Of a DNA stretch of 64,000 nt, positions 1 through 11,600 are shown one piece after another. The notes below the pieces were generated by a model. The model had not been told where the DNA came from. It saw only the letters and a list, made by a program, of their open reading frames with translations, and made no database searches. Positions within the stretch are counted from its first letter, which is position 1, and the number at the start of each line of letters is the position of its first letter. A program made the translations under genes and the position numbers. This DNA is from Flectonema sp. DT1601 (taxonomy: Eukaryota; Euglenozoa; Diplonemea; Diplonemida; Diplonemidae), in the NCBI GenBank assembly GCA_964019425.1, contig OZ025794.1, forward strand, positions 1,178,001-1,242,000, given 5' to 3'.

Positions 1-3000
1 GTAACTACTCCTCTCTTCAAGAAATGAGAGTTAGCACTTTTGACTTCTCAGATATGTACACCAACTTACCACATACAAAAATTAAAGCTGTTATTAATAC
101 ATTAGTCGAAGAATACATTGGAGACAATTTGATAGTTAGAGATAAACGAAGTCGAATTGGTAAAGATTTCTACTTGGCAAACGAATTTAACGAAGATGTG
201 CAAGTTGCTTACAACATAGAGGAGATCAAGGAACTACTGAATGTAATACTATCTAATTCTTATATTAAAAATGGTGACCATATGTTAAGGCAATGTCATG
301 GTATTCCAATGGGTTCTCAATGCTCTCCTCACATTGCTAATCTGTACTGCTTTGGTATCGAAAAGAACTGGATTGACAACATCATCCATAGCAATGGTTT
401 AAGTATTGCTAATGACAGGATAATCTTCAGATATATTGATGACTTTCTAATCTTTAGTAAGAATGAACCTACTCCACCTCCGCAAGCTGAATATCAAATG
501 TCATACACAGATACGTCACTTGGACGCAATGACATAGTTTTCCTAGGAATGAGAGTAAGATTTGAAGAAAGACCAAGAGGACATCCATTCATTCGTCTGT
601 CAATATGGGACAAAGAAAATCTGTTCAATTTTCAACCCATCAAATACACAAGCTCGACATCAAACGCACCAAGAAGCCTTGGTCCGGGCATATTGAAAGG
701 AGCCTTGTACAGAGCAGCAACCAATATCAACAATGACTTCGACTTATACTTGGAAATCGAAAAGGTGATTTACAGGCTACGCAGCCGAGGGTACTCGAAG
801 AAGAGCCTCTTCCCACAATACAAAGATTTCATTCTTAGTACATACTGGGATTTTCCGAAACAGAGAGATAACCTCCAGCAATTCTTTTTCAAGACAAATT
901 GGAGATATGACAAGGAACTACCCGTCACCTCTGAGAAGAAAACAATCCAACAGTACTACAAACTGAATGGACGAGATGACATTTATAACATGTTACTCGA
1001 TAAGAACGTTGGGTATGCAAAACTCAAAAAATGTAATAACACCATGGTTACTGCATTCCGGATTGCAAGTCACTCAATCACTAACAATCCAGATCAATGT
1101 CTAATATGTTCCACCGCAATAAACAAGAACACTGAGACACAGATTGATGCTTTGGATATTAAATATCGCAATGGGATATTTAAAGTAACCAAATTTTGCA
1201 AAGACTTCGACAAAATACTACCTGTTCCCATCAGTATTCTATCATACGACCAGGGTAAGACAACCCGTGAAATAATTAACAAACATGTGAATCACGAATG
1301 TCACATGGTTGTTGGTCGTACTAATGGAGGTTATTACTTTCCAATTACAAGTAAATATACGGAAAGTGATATTCAAAAAATCTTCCTCAAGGTTGACACG
1401 CCTGGAAAATCGGCGGAAGTTACAACAGAAGGGAAGTCAACTCCTAACACACCAGATACTGATGTAGTTATGACAGATAATACTACAGAAACGCAAGAAG
1501 ATGAAACGGAAAAATCTCAAACTGAAAAACCAGTTATGAAGAATGATAGAGGTCCTGAATGGGATATCTCGATCGATAAAAGGTTTCCTATTTCTATGCA
1601 CACTAAACCAGCTGAAGGCCTTAACAGCGGTGAGTGTGGTTGGGCCACCATTAATTTTATGGCTGATTATCTGAACATCGAGAGAATTCAGATATCTAAA
1701 GTCTTTAAGATTCAAGATGAGTTGGCAACACAAGAAATGAAGTGGTTAGGATTGGTTGAAATGTTCCAATTCAATCCTGATGGATGGTTTCACCAATTAG
1801 TCATATATGAGACAATTAAGATTCATCTGTCCTTAGAAATACACCATTGTACCAGCGCAGAAGATTTAGATAAAGTCAACAATATACTCAAAGAACAAAA
1901 CCTAAAACGCTTTCCATTCGTTATAATTACACGTAGATTAGCATACACTCACTATATCTTATTTATCGGAAAAGATACAGAGTATGCAGGATATGATATC
2001 ATTCAACACACTCCAAGTTATGAAACGTGGAACGACATTGCCAGGATATATCCTTTGGAAACATTTGACTATCACTTCGCATTCTGCCCTACAAAAAACA
2101 ATCCTATGGAGAAACTCCAATTTCCGAACCTCGACTATCCAACAATGGAGCCCCACATGGAAAACAAACAAGAGAAAGATACTCTTAGTCAAAAGACGAA
2201 TGATAACGATGACACAGCACTGTTATACGAGATGTTACAGAAATTTGAAGAGGATGATATCTCTACAACAGCTAAAGCCGCAGATCCATTGGATTTGAGA
2301 TCTTCGAATGAAAATACTACTCATAAGGAAGTCCTTCAAGAACCAAAGAAAGTCATTCAAGAACCGAAGGAAGTCATTCAAGAACCAAAGGAAGTCATTC
2401 AAGATCCAAAGAAAGTCATTCAAGATCCAAAGGAAGTCATTCAAGATCCAAAGAAAGTCATTCAAGATCCAAAGGAAGTCATTCAAGATCCAAAGGAAGT
2501 CATTCAAAATCCAGAGATAGATACACACCTAGATCCAAAAATAGGTCAGCAAGATGTGGATTTGGACGATAAGGAAGCAATAGGTGTTGCTAACAAGGCT
2601 TCTAAACCCAATACTCACTTCGACATCACTGATTACATAACTTCTGAAGATCAAAAGTCAAATGATTTTGTAAGTGGAACCACAAAGCTCACTAAGGTTC
2701 CCAATCATATCTTGAACACCAATCAGAATACTAACTTATGTCATATGGAATATGCTACACCAAATACCGATGTACATATGGAATCACCAATGACCACTAT
2801 TCTAACTGGTCCACTTTATAATACGGATACACAATTTAATTACGAAAATACAACACTTATAATTGCAACACCGCAGATTATACCAACCATCCCAAACTTT
2901 CGTAACCTATATCACAGCTCATCTGGGTGTCAAATCATGGCGGTATCACCTCCGAGAATATACAAAGTAAATACAATTGCTGCCATCTCACCCCCACAAG

Positions 3001-3059
3001 TCTATCACAACGGGGACAGCATTGTTGCCATCTCACCGCCAACTATCCTCCGATACTAA
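1..3059 (+). CDS. Retroelement polyprotein: Penelope-like reverse transcriptase plus papain-fold protease-like domain (5' end outside window)
   Basis: The reading frame is open to the left edge, so the N-terminus is missing; the first ATG in view is at 24. Reverse transcriptase motifs are in order: motif A FDFSDMYTNLP (about 38-75), motif B GIPMGSQCSPHIANLY (about 300-350), motif C YIDD (432-443), then a thumb-like stretch ending in RGY as in Penelope-like and related RTs. No GIY-YIG endonuclease is recognisable downstream. A second domain follows at about 1540-2090 with a putative catalytic Cys in ECGWATIN (codon 1635) and a His in THYILFIG (codon 1950), which suggests an OTU/Josephin-like cysteine protease; this part is inferred. 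The tail is acidic and repetitive (a 21-bp minisatellite, then SPPQ-type repeats). The frame stops at 3059 but the SPPQ repeats resume in another frame, so the stop probably comes from a frameshift. I read it as a mobile element, not a host gene. Confidence 0.75.
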   Translation, partial: NYSSLQEMRVSTFDFSDMYTNLPHTKIKAVINTLVEEYIGDNLIVRDKRSRIGKDFYLANEFNEDVQVAYNIEEIKELLNVILSNSYIKNGDHMLRQCHGIPMGSQCSPHIANLYCFGIEKNWIDNIIHSNGLSIANDRIIFRYIDDFLIFSKNEPTPPPQAEYQMSYTDTSLGRNDIVFLGMRVRFEERPRGHPFIRLSIWDKENLFNFQPIKYTSSTSNAPRSLGPGILKGALYRAATNINNDFDLYLEIEKVIYRLRSRGYSKKSLFPQYKDFILSTYWDFPKQRDNLQQFFFKTNWRYDKELPVTSEKKTIQQYYKLNGRDDIYNMLLDKNVGYAKLKKCNNTMVTAFRIASHSITNNPDQCLICSTAINKNTETQIDALDIKYRNGIFKVTKFCKDFDKILPVPISILSYDQGKTTREIINKHVNHECHMVVGRTNGGYYFPITSKYTESDIQKIFLKVDTPGKSAEVTTEGKSTPNTPDTDVVMTDNTTETQEDETEKSQTEKPVMKNDRGPEWDISIDKRFPISMHTKPAEGLNSGECGWATINFMADYLNIERIQISKVFKIQDELATQEMKWLGLVEMFQFNPDGWFHQLVIYETIKIHLSLEIHHCTSAEDLDKVNNILKEQNLKRFPFVIITRRLAYTHYILFIGKDTEYAGYDIIQHTPSYETWNDIARIYPLETFDYHFAFCPTKNNPMEKLQFPNLDYPTMEPHMENKQEKDTLSQKTNDNDDTALLYEMLQKFEEDDISTTAKAADPLDLRSSNENTTHKEVLQEPKKVIQEPKEVIQEPKEVIQDPKKVIQDPKEVIQDPKKVIQDPKEVIQDPKEVIQNPEIDTHLDPKIGQQDVDLDDKEAIGVANKASKPNTHFDITDYITSEDQKSNDFVSGTTKLTKVPNHILNTNQNTNLCHMEYATPNTDVHMESPMTTILTGPLYNTDTQFNYENTTLIIATPQIIPTIPNFRNLYHSSSGCQIMAVSPPRIYKVNTIAAISPPQVYHNGDSIVAISPPTILRY
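2325..2513 (+). repeat. Coding minisatellite, 9 x 21 bp
   Basis: Nine in-frame 21-bp units encode a seven-residue motif of the form K-(E/K)-V-I-Q-(E/D/N)-P. Units differ by single bases: the fifth position is I (L in unit 1), and the sixth changes from E in units 1-3 to D in units 4-8 and N in unit 9. This E-to-D gradient suggests stepwise expansion by slippage or unequal exchange. It is a low-complexity linker between the protease-like domain and the C-terminal SPPQ repeats. Confidence 0.9.
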
Positions 3060-4866
3060 GAGTCCAACAGATGTTACTTCACCAACTCGGATGGATATTG
3101 ATATTGACACGGTGATTGCCGTCAATAACAGAAGTCTATATGATATTGACATCATCCCACCACCACATGTGGATACTCTTATAAGTGCCAAGAAAAAGAG
3201 TAACGACTCAATTCATAAAACTTGCCTTACCGATGTCGATACCAATAGCTACAACGAGATATCACCACCACAAACGGATGTACATATGTTGATCAATAAC
3301 AATGATCTCAACGTAATTGAGCCTATTGCACCACCACATACGGATGTTCATACGGTAATTAACAACAACAGTCTCGAGACATTCGAGTATATTTCACCAC
3401 CGCAGACTGGTATTCATATGCCTATAGTTATCGACAACAACAGTATCAACGCAAACGAACTTGCTTCACCACCACAAACTAATGTTCATATGGAGGTCAG
3501 AAACAATAGTCTCATTGCGACTGAGGCTATATCACCACCGTGTTTAGAAACACCTGAACATCGACATGTGTTTGAAACACCGGTAAAACAAAAGTCGGGA
3601 GGCAAAATCAAAACTCCGACAACCAACAAGATTGTCCCACAAGAACCACTAACTTGTTGGAATGGACACAATCGGGAGCTTATTTATGATTTAGCAATGA
3701 ATAGGCAACCTAACAAGATTGTTACAACATACACTGCACCATCGTTAAAAGTTACAACTCCGAAAACAGCAGCACGAAATAACACTGTTGTCATAGACAC
3801 AGAAGATAGTATGAACCCCGTAACTTCAATGCCGGAAAGTTTAAGTGATACCCTTGAACCTTGTTCAAAACGTAACAAAAAGTCCAATATACTGTCTCAT
3901 AAACATGCTATGAAGCAATCCAAAAAGAAAGCTTTCAATAATGGATCTCACGAGTCAATTATCCCTAAAACTAAAGTCATTACGCAATCACATACGCAGA
4001 TTAAGGATAAAACATCGGAACCTATCAATGAAGAATCTAGTAAGATACTTCCCCAACTTAAAGATGAAACCGGAAGTAAGAAAGATGAGACAACGTCGCA
4101 TGTTGAACTAGAAAAGGCAACAGAAGTTAATACAATAGTTGAGAACTCAATGACTGACGTGCCAACTACAACATCCTCGTCAGAACCATCCTACAAAGAT
4201 ACAACGCATATCAAGAGGAAATGTAAATATTGCTTCAAGACTAAAAAATCAATTATTGATCATGTCCACATATGCGCAATATTCAGAGCCTCAAAGGACT
4301 TTCCATATTACATGGATCATGATAATACAACGTATGAAGTTAACAACAGTGATGGCTCCAACAAGATCACAATGGTCATCAAGGAGAAGAAGAAACTAAA
4401 CGTGCGGTCTATCAAAAGAGGTGCAAAGCTAGTAACACAAATTCTTGAGAAAGAGGATAGTACACTAACTACACCAAAAAGAGATACCCGCAAAAGATTA
4501 AATTCTGAAAGTCCGATTCCAATAATCGAATTTAATGGATACATGGACAAGGACAAGAGAAAAAAGTTAGAGAATAAGAACGGATCTAAAAGTAAACGCA
4601 AGATCAAAGTTGAGGTTAATAAGATGCTAGTCGCTTCAGCAAAAAAGAAGGAGAAGTCGAAATATACAAAGAGATTAAATTCTGAAAGTCCTATGCAGCC
4701 GCTACTAAGAAAAGATGTACGAAAGAAACGAGCCAAACAAGAAGATATCAACACACCTAAAAGTGAAGATAAAGAGAACGTTACGAACATCTTAGATACT
4801 CCTTCGACTCCTGTTTTACATGATTTTGAAGATGTATCAGATTATGCATCAGATCTTGATAATTAA
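3040..4866 (+). pseudogene. Frameshifted 3' continuation of the retroelement ORF (SPPQ repeats, basic tail, zinc finger)
   Basis: This frame is +1 relative to the upstream frame and overlaps its end. It has no ATG until 3091, so an independent start is unlikely. It carries the same degenerate repeat (NNN-S-L...SPPQTDVHM, about 25-30 residues) that ends the upstream ORF, which argues that both were one reading frame before a single-base indel near 3040-3060. Further on is a Cys/His cluster (K-C-x2-C-F...H-x-H-x-C, about 4219-4275) that looks like a small zinc finger, followed by a strongly basic Lys-rich tail with a repeated RLNSESP motif, plausibly for nucleic-acid binding. Alternatives are a programmed +1 frameshift or an assembly error; the sequence alone cannot separate these. 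Confidence 0.6.
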
Positions 4867-5610
4867 TCATCTTATACTTTCTACATTTATTGTAGAAGAG
4901 TGCTCCACTAGTAGTGCGCTACGAACTAGTAATAACAAGAAGAATGTTTTTTTTATAAACATTATAACAAAGTAACTACATCCTAGTCTTGCTAACTAAG
5001 ATGCTTCAGTCACAACAGATGATTGACTTACTTCTACACCATACTGATGATGAGAGAATAGAGGTAAGAGGTATATGGATTACTCTCGAAACCTAATAGT
5101 TACTTTAAAAGGCTAAGTTAAGCATCACACCTAGTCACTGTATCTCAGAACTAATGTTAAATTATCGTTATGTTTTTTATGATACAAAACATTTGTATTT
5201 TACGTACAAAATCAAACAGTTAACCCCCCAGACAGCACATATGTGTTGTCGATACTGACTGTTGGTCTTTTTTACATGGCAACCGGAATTGGTCGGACGC
5301 CACTTTAGTTTTAGCCAGTTTCAAGTTGCTTTCCATCCTTTAATATTAGTCTCAAGTTACCCCCTTCGCATCAGATACATATTCTAAAATGAAAGCTTAA
5401 GCTTCTGTCGTTTTTTCAGTTTAATTTTATTACTTATTTCAGTATTATAAAATTTCTTATTGTTTTCTACATTGTCAAACTATCACCCTTACTTCACATC
5501 AGATACATAAATTATTAAAAAAAACAAACAAACTATAATTAATATAAACCAAGAGAGCAAGAGAAAAGGAAACCTTTAAATATCCTTTTTCCTCTTTGTG
5601 TACTAGCAGT
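4867..5610. other. Intergenic region with paired direct repeat and leader acceptor
   Basis: No gene seen. The stretch is AT-rich. It holds two copies of CATCAGATACATA (5369-5381 and 5497-5509, 128 bp apart), each preceded by CCCTT within about 10 bases, which are possible promoter elements of the giant gene. GATGCTT (about 5001) and AAGCATC (about 5127) are complementary and could close a long stem. Several T-rich tracts end in CAG (about 5418, 5443 and 5609), the last one directly before the start codon of the next gene. Confidence 0.5.
5582..5609 (+). promoter_or_regulatory. 3' splice-site-like leader acceptor of the giant gene
   Basis: A pyrimidine-rich run followed by CTAGCAG ends one base before the ATG at 5611. 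This is a strong acceptor signal. With essentially no leader left between acceptor and ATG, it fits addition of a spliced leader, or a 5'-UTR intron whose donor lies upstream. Similar tracts precede the other genes in the window. Confidence 0.5.
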
Positions 5611-8600
5611 ATGAAATCTGCTATTATCTCGGTTGGGGCAATTCTTTGCCTTTTCGGGCAGGCTGATGCTGCACCTGTCACAACATGCAGTCCGAAAGGA
5701 CTGCGTCAGTTTGGAGAGCTTCATCAAGATGTAAAGCATCTCCAAGGATCAATTTTCCAAAAGACTGCTGCGTATGTTACTTTATTTTATTGAAACGAGA
5801 GATACCCTTTTTTTTTTTTTTTGCCCCCCTTCTTCTTTAATGTTAGTTTCCCGAGCGAAAGAGAATCGCGGGAGCAGCAGCAGCAATAGCGTTTTACTTT
5901 CCTTTACAGATTTGTTTTCCAGGTGCGCACAAGCGAAACCAAAGCTGGTGTTGTAAGTTATTCATTATAGTGAGGCGACGATTCATTTTTTAAGTCGCAT
6001 GAATTTTATTTTTCGCCGTCTCAATATCTGTTTTTATTCCTGTTTCGCAATCGTTCATATGAGCAAGGGACAAAGGAAAGATGTTTTTCTTTGCGTTGAC
6101 GTCCTTACAAAGGGAAACGATTTGTTTAAATTAACAACAAACAAAAACAACACCAACCAAACAGTGATGTTCAGGCAAGACAGGATGCTGTCGTTTGTGA
6201 TAACTGCGAAACTTTCACCGTGCCGAGCGTTCAAACACAAGAGCCATTGAACATCCATGTTGATTATTCTCTTCTTGATTCCCAAAGGTTTGCCTGTCAG
6301 GGATCAAACGGAGAAACTATTCAACTTGCCCACGGTGCCACTGGCGGTGCGAGTGAGGCCAAGGACGCGTATACTACTACTGACGGTCAGACCTACAACT
6401 GTGAGAGTACGTGGGTTATTGATAACACGAAGTTGACTAGAATTAGAACCATCGTTTCTGAAGCCATCAAACGCATTCGCACTGGTATTATGGCCTTGAA
6501 GAGATCCGAGGGGGAATCCGTTATTCAGGTTACTAACAACCAGGCCAACTGTAACGCCAAGGACGGGCTTACCGATGTGTTTAGCAACCTTCCTTTGACT
6601 GCTACCACTGCAGACTTTTACCTTTTCGTCGCTGCTAACCCGGTCTTGATCTACAACAGAGATGGTACTAGAATTCAGAGTAACGCTGCTGCATGGCCTT
6701 GTCACTTTGCAAAGCAGAGTTTTAGACCAATTGTTGGTATGCTAACGATCCAGCCTGATCAAATCTTCGGAGACACTGATTACATGGCATCTGTTGTACT
6801 TCACGAGTTGGTCCAGGCACTCGGATGGACACCTGAACTGGCTGAAAAATACGCTGACTGGAGTGACGACTACACTCAGGCACCTACCCCCGTGGAAGCT
6901 GACTTGATGTTCCAGACTCAGACTCGTCACAGTAAACGTGTTTTCGACACAGCTGGAAACCGCAACCAACACGACAACGGGCTTTCCACCGATGCATTGT
7001 ACAGGACGGGATTTGATGGATGGCGGAATTCAGTTCCTATCGGTGTGCCTACCGAGGTTACTCTTGTGAGCTCTAAGAAGGTTATCCAGCAGGCAAGACT
7101 TCACTTCAATTGCCAGTCGATGACAGGATTGGAAGTTGAGGATTACACGCACACGGCGATGGGATACGGTACCGGTTTTACTGACTTCCCTTCGCGCTTC
7201 ACAGCCCTGTGGGAGCGTCGTATTACGAGGGGAGAAGTTATGAACATGCAAGTTGATGTTGGTGCGGTGCTTTCCGGTCTTACTCTTGCTATGCTTGATG
7301 ACACCGGTTTTTACAGAGCTGATTTCAATTCTGCAGAATACCTCTCGTGGGGTTTCGATGCCGGTTGCGTGATGGCACGAGAGACTTGCTACCATTGGTA
7401 CCACCAACCAAGCTTAAACAACTACCAGTGTTTCTTTGAAAGTATCCTCCAACCTGGCGCCGGATCACGTTTAACTGCTAAGCAGTGTACTGTCGACGGA
7501 GGTCGCATTGGAACTTGCAACAGTAGAAGGATGTTCTTCTCAAGTAACAGTCCTCCTACGGTTCCATTGGAGTACACTTCCCCAGCCATGTGGAAGGTCG
7601 GACTTCTGAGGTCTATACCCGCTGATATTGCAGAGAGATTGGCTCGTCAAAATGGTGGTTGTGACGAAATGATGGACCACTGTCCTATTTACGAGCCGGT
7701 GGGTGCTGAATCGAGTTGTCTGGCGCCTGCTATTTTAAATGGGGCAGGGCAAGACTGCACTGGTTCTCTCTGCCGACCTTACAGCATTGCTGGATCGGCC
7801 TCTGGGTGTTTCACGTCAAACATGGAATACGCCGATCGTGTGACCAACCCGCAGCCTTTTTCTGGTAAGTGTTTACCATATTCCTGCGTTTCTCGGGGAG
7901 ACAAATTTGACCTCATTATGGAAGTTGGGAACTCAACTGTTACCTGTACCGATCAGGGAGGTTTTAAAGAATTGGTGTATGTTGGTGGCTTTGGATCTTC
8001 ATCGATCAGGGGATTTGTGTCGTGTCCTTATTCTGCAACGAGATACTGCTCAACTCGTCAGGAACTGGAGAGGATTGATATTCAATTCAAAGACGAAGCT
8101 GGAAAGACCACTGTCGCTGGAGAACGTCGTGAATTTATAATTCAAGCAACCACCCGCACTCAAGCCGGACGCACAGTCGTAGCAATTGGTGCGCAAAACC
8201 AGATTGTAATGTGCTTGATTGAGGGGGAGGTCGAATCTGCCGCAACTGACATCGTTGCCACGCCTCCAGCAGGAGCACTTCAGGCAGGAGAGTCCTGCAA
8301 GGGACAGTACCTTTCCAGACTTGACCCTGCCACCGGAGAAGTTACCTTTAGAACCATCTTTAGATCCCTTCATGCGAAGGTCTTATTTTACGCAGTTGGA
8401 GGAAACTTGGGTGTTAGCCACGTCAGAACTTCTCTCATCATCAGACCAGGTACTCCGGACCGCGTTCGTATCCAAAGCCCTTCCAACGGTACCGAGGTTG
8501 AAAGTGGAATCGGATTTGACATCAGGGTAGACATCGTTGACCTGCTAGGCAATCCAACCAGCGCACCTTCCGATTATTCAACCTGCCCATGGGGTGCAAT

Positions 8601-11600
8601 GATTAAGGACGACAGCGACAACAATGATGGAAACTTTGTAAAGGACAAACGCTGTTTCACATACGTCCCTCAGGCAGCAACCAAGGCCGCAGCGAAAGAG
8701 TACTGCCGCATGATGGGACGGAATTCGAACACTTACGGATACTTGGCTACCATTCCTAATGCTGCTGTTGAGTCGACTTTCGCTATGAAGTCTCCACAGC
8801 CATACTGGACTGGTCTCGAAGTGGCGGGCGCTTCAACTCCGCTTAGCGTGATCTGGGACTCTGGTTCTGACTCTACCTGGTGGAGCAGCACGTACGGAAA
8901 CCCGGCTAACCCGGATTACTCTTTCGAATTCAGAAAGGGTTGCTGCGCCGGTCTTTGGGAACCAAACAGCGCCGGCTACCTCGAAACAGCTGACTACACG
9001 GCCAAGCCAAGTATGGATGGCTGCATCTCATACGACCACAACACCGTTTACTACCCATATGCAGCAATCGAGTGTGAGAATACCCTTCCATTCTTCTGCG
9101 AGTTCGCTCCAAAACTCGAAATTAATTTAGCAGTTGTTGGAGTTGACGGAACAATTCAGTCCCAGAAGGGTATCTACAAGGGAGACCCTGTTCTAGAGTT
9201 CAACGGTGTTGTCCTTACCCGCTCACGATTCGGAGAAGACTACCCAACTGTTATGGTTCAGGCCAGCGCCAGCACGGGATTCCTGTTTGCCAGCGGCGTT
9301 CTGTTGAAGTGGAAACCATCACCTGTTACTGGTCTTCGTGCTTACTTCACAGTTGACGGAATGAAGAGCAACTTCCTCGAGAGCAAGGCTGGTGCTGATA
9401 TTCACATCTTCGCTGAGGGTGTTACTGACATGAATGCGTTTGCCCCTTTGACTGATGGCATTTACCTTGCAATCTATGAGAACGAAGATTCGGAGGTTCC
9501 GCTCTGGACTGCTGGTGTCTGTTATGCAAGGACCGAAGGAGGATGCCGTGTAATATTGACTAAGGAGGATAACCGTGACATTGTCACAAAGGCCAGGACC
9601 CTTATCGTCAGGGCTCGCTCTGGTACGCTCGAGAGAAGACCTTTAAAGATTGATCTCCAGGTGATTGCGGGTGATGCCTGCAGAATTGGTGAGGGTACCT
9701 GTCCAGAAACAGCCTTGTACAACGTTGAAATCGGACCAATGCAGTTCCCAGTTCTGGATTGCTACGGTAATCCGGTTTGTGATTCGCAAGATGTCAGCAT
9801 CACCGGAAATGGTAGGAAGGCACTCACCAGTACCCTCAAGATGATCTGTCCTCACTTGTCGGCAACTGACTGCTGTGCTTCGTTAACTGAAGTGGGTCGG
9901 TGTCAGCAAGTTGGTTGCTTGTGGGGTGACAGAGCTACGATGAGTGATACGATCTGCCCGCATGGCACGTGCTGCTTTTCAAGAAACGGTCCTGAGTTGG
10001 AACCGTTTGTTGGAGGCAGTCGCATTTACTTTCCTGAGAGAATGTGTTTCCCAAACTCACACGGTGTTCTCTACCAGGGAGGTGCTAAGAATACCGGTAG
10101 AGCTGCCAACTGCGACTACTCATCAAACGACAAGCTCGAAGAATCAGAATTTGAAGACAACTTCTACATCAAGGTTATTGAGGGCGGAAGGTTGCAGCTT
10201 GAAGTTACTGGAGATCGACGCGAGGTTGAGTTCGCCGGGAGTTACGACGTCATTGGCAGCACTTGTGTGCCAACTGCTAACGGTGAGGTGAACCTTTTCG
10301 ATTCCTACGTGTTGGACAGTACGAACGTTTGTGACACTACAAAGGATTCGTACAACGCTGCCGACTGCCTTCAGTTGGATCGTCCACTGTGCGAAAGTCA
10401 CTGCACGCGGGAAAGCGGTTGCCTGGGATACTCATACACTGACGAAGAGAGTACAACGGTGACGCAAATCTACGCCCAGACCTTATTCGAGGCTGTCGGA
10501 TGCACAAAAACATACAGCGGATCTCTTTCCATGTCGGTGGAAGCAATGACTGAACTATTCAGCGCTATGTGCAGGAGTAACTTGGGGGGGGATTGCTGCA
10601 CTGGAACCTGCAATTGTGCTGTGCCACAACATTGTCCTTTATCTCACCCGCACAGTTACACCGGCGGCTGTTGTTCTAACGCTGGTTTTGACAGTGCCGC
10701 TGGTACATGCAGCGATGGAGCCGCAATGCCTTGCCTCAGGGAAACTGGCACAGCGGGAGTGTATGCGGTTCTTGTTCAGTCAGAAGCATTCAGTGAAGGG
10801 TTTAATGTTCAGGGAACATCTGATGTTTCGAACTTCGGCGTGAATTTCGTCACAACTAGCGGATGCAGTTCTGGTAGGTCGTTGTCAGTTACTCTGGGGG
10901 GAGTAGTTGTTCGCGATTTGGGATGCACATCTGAAACATCTGTTGTGGTTAGTGTAACTGGTTTCACACCTTCACCGTTAGGAAGCGTATTCAGGGGTTG
11001 CTACCAAGACCAAACTGGAGACAAGGTAAGCAGGTTCACAGTGGTGTCTGAGTGTAGAGCCTTCTGTGATGGTAGCGCATTCTGGTCCATGACTTGCCCA
11101 GAGACTGATGGAAGTTTCACGTGCAAGTGCTTTGCCGCCGAACCGGCAACAGCTCTCGATCAGTCGCAATGCTACGCAACAAACGATTACTGTGGTGGTT
11201 CTACCTCGAAGGGTACCTTCGTTATTGGTGGAAATGCACTCGCAGTCTACGAACGTTCAAACTCCATGTTTGTATCTACTTCATGTGTTCCACATTTACC
11301 ACAGAACGTCAGAAAGTGTGAACTGTTCATGAGTGGGAGAGATGTCTTGGATGTCATCTTAGAAAACGATCCGTTCAGAAACTACGTCAGAGGTGCGAGA
11401 GGCAACGACAACAGCTATGTCAACGTCCTTTCGATGGCCGAAGGTTCAATTTCCACCAAGGAATGCTACACTAAGTCGGTCACAAGCGCATTGCCAATGC
11501 CTCTATTCTCTGTTCAAATTCTCGGACCTGCGGCAAGCGTTATTGACTTGGTTGGTCCTCCAAGAGATCGGGATCACATTCTGAGCATCGAGAATGCAGC

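Noticed and set aside
2235..2528. Antisense frame of repeated WILNDFL peptides
   Set aside because: It is the complement of the 21-bp coding minisatellite and has no independent support.
4980..5140. Possible box C/D-type RNA (TGATGA near 5045) in the spacer after the retroelement
   Set aside because: A TGATGA and a closing GATGCTT/AAGCATC pair are present, but spacing and a D box do not fit well enough to annotate.
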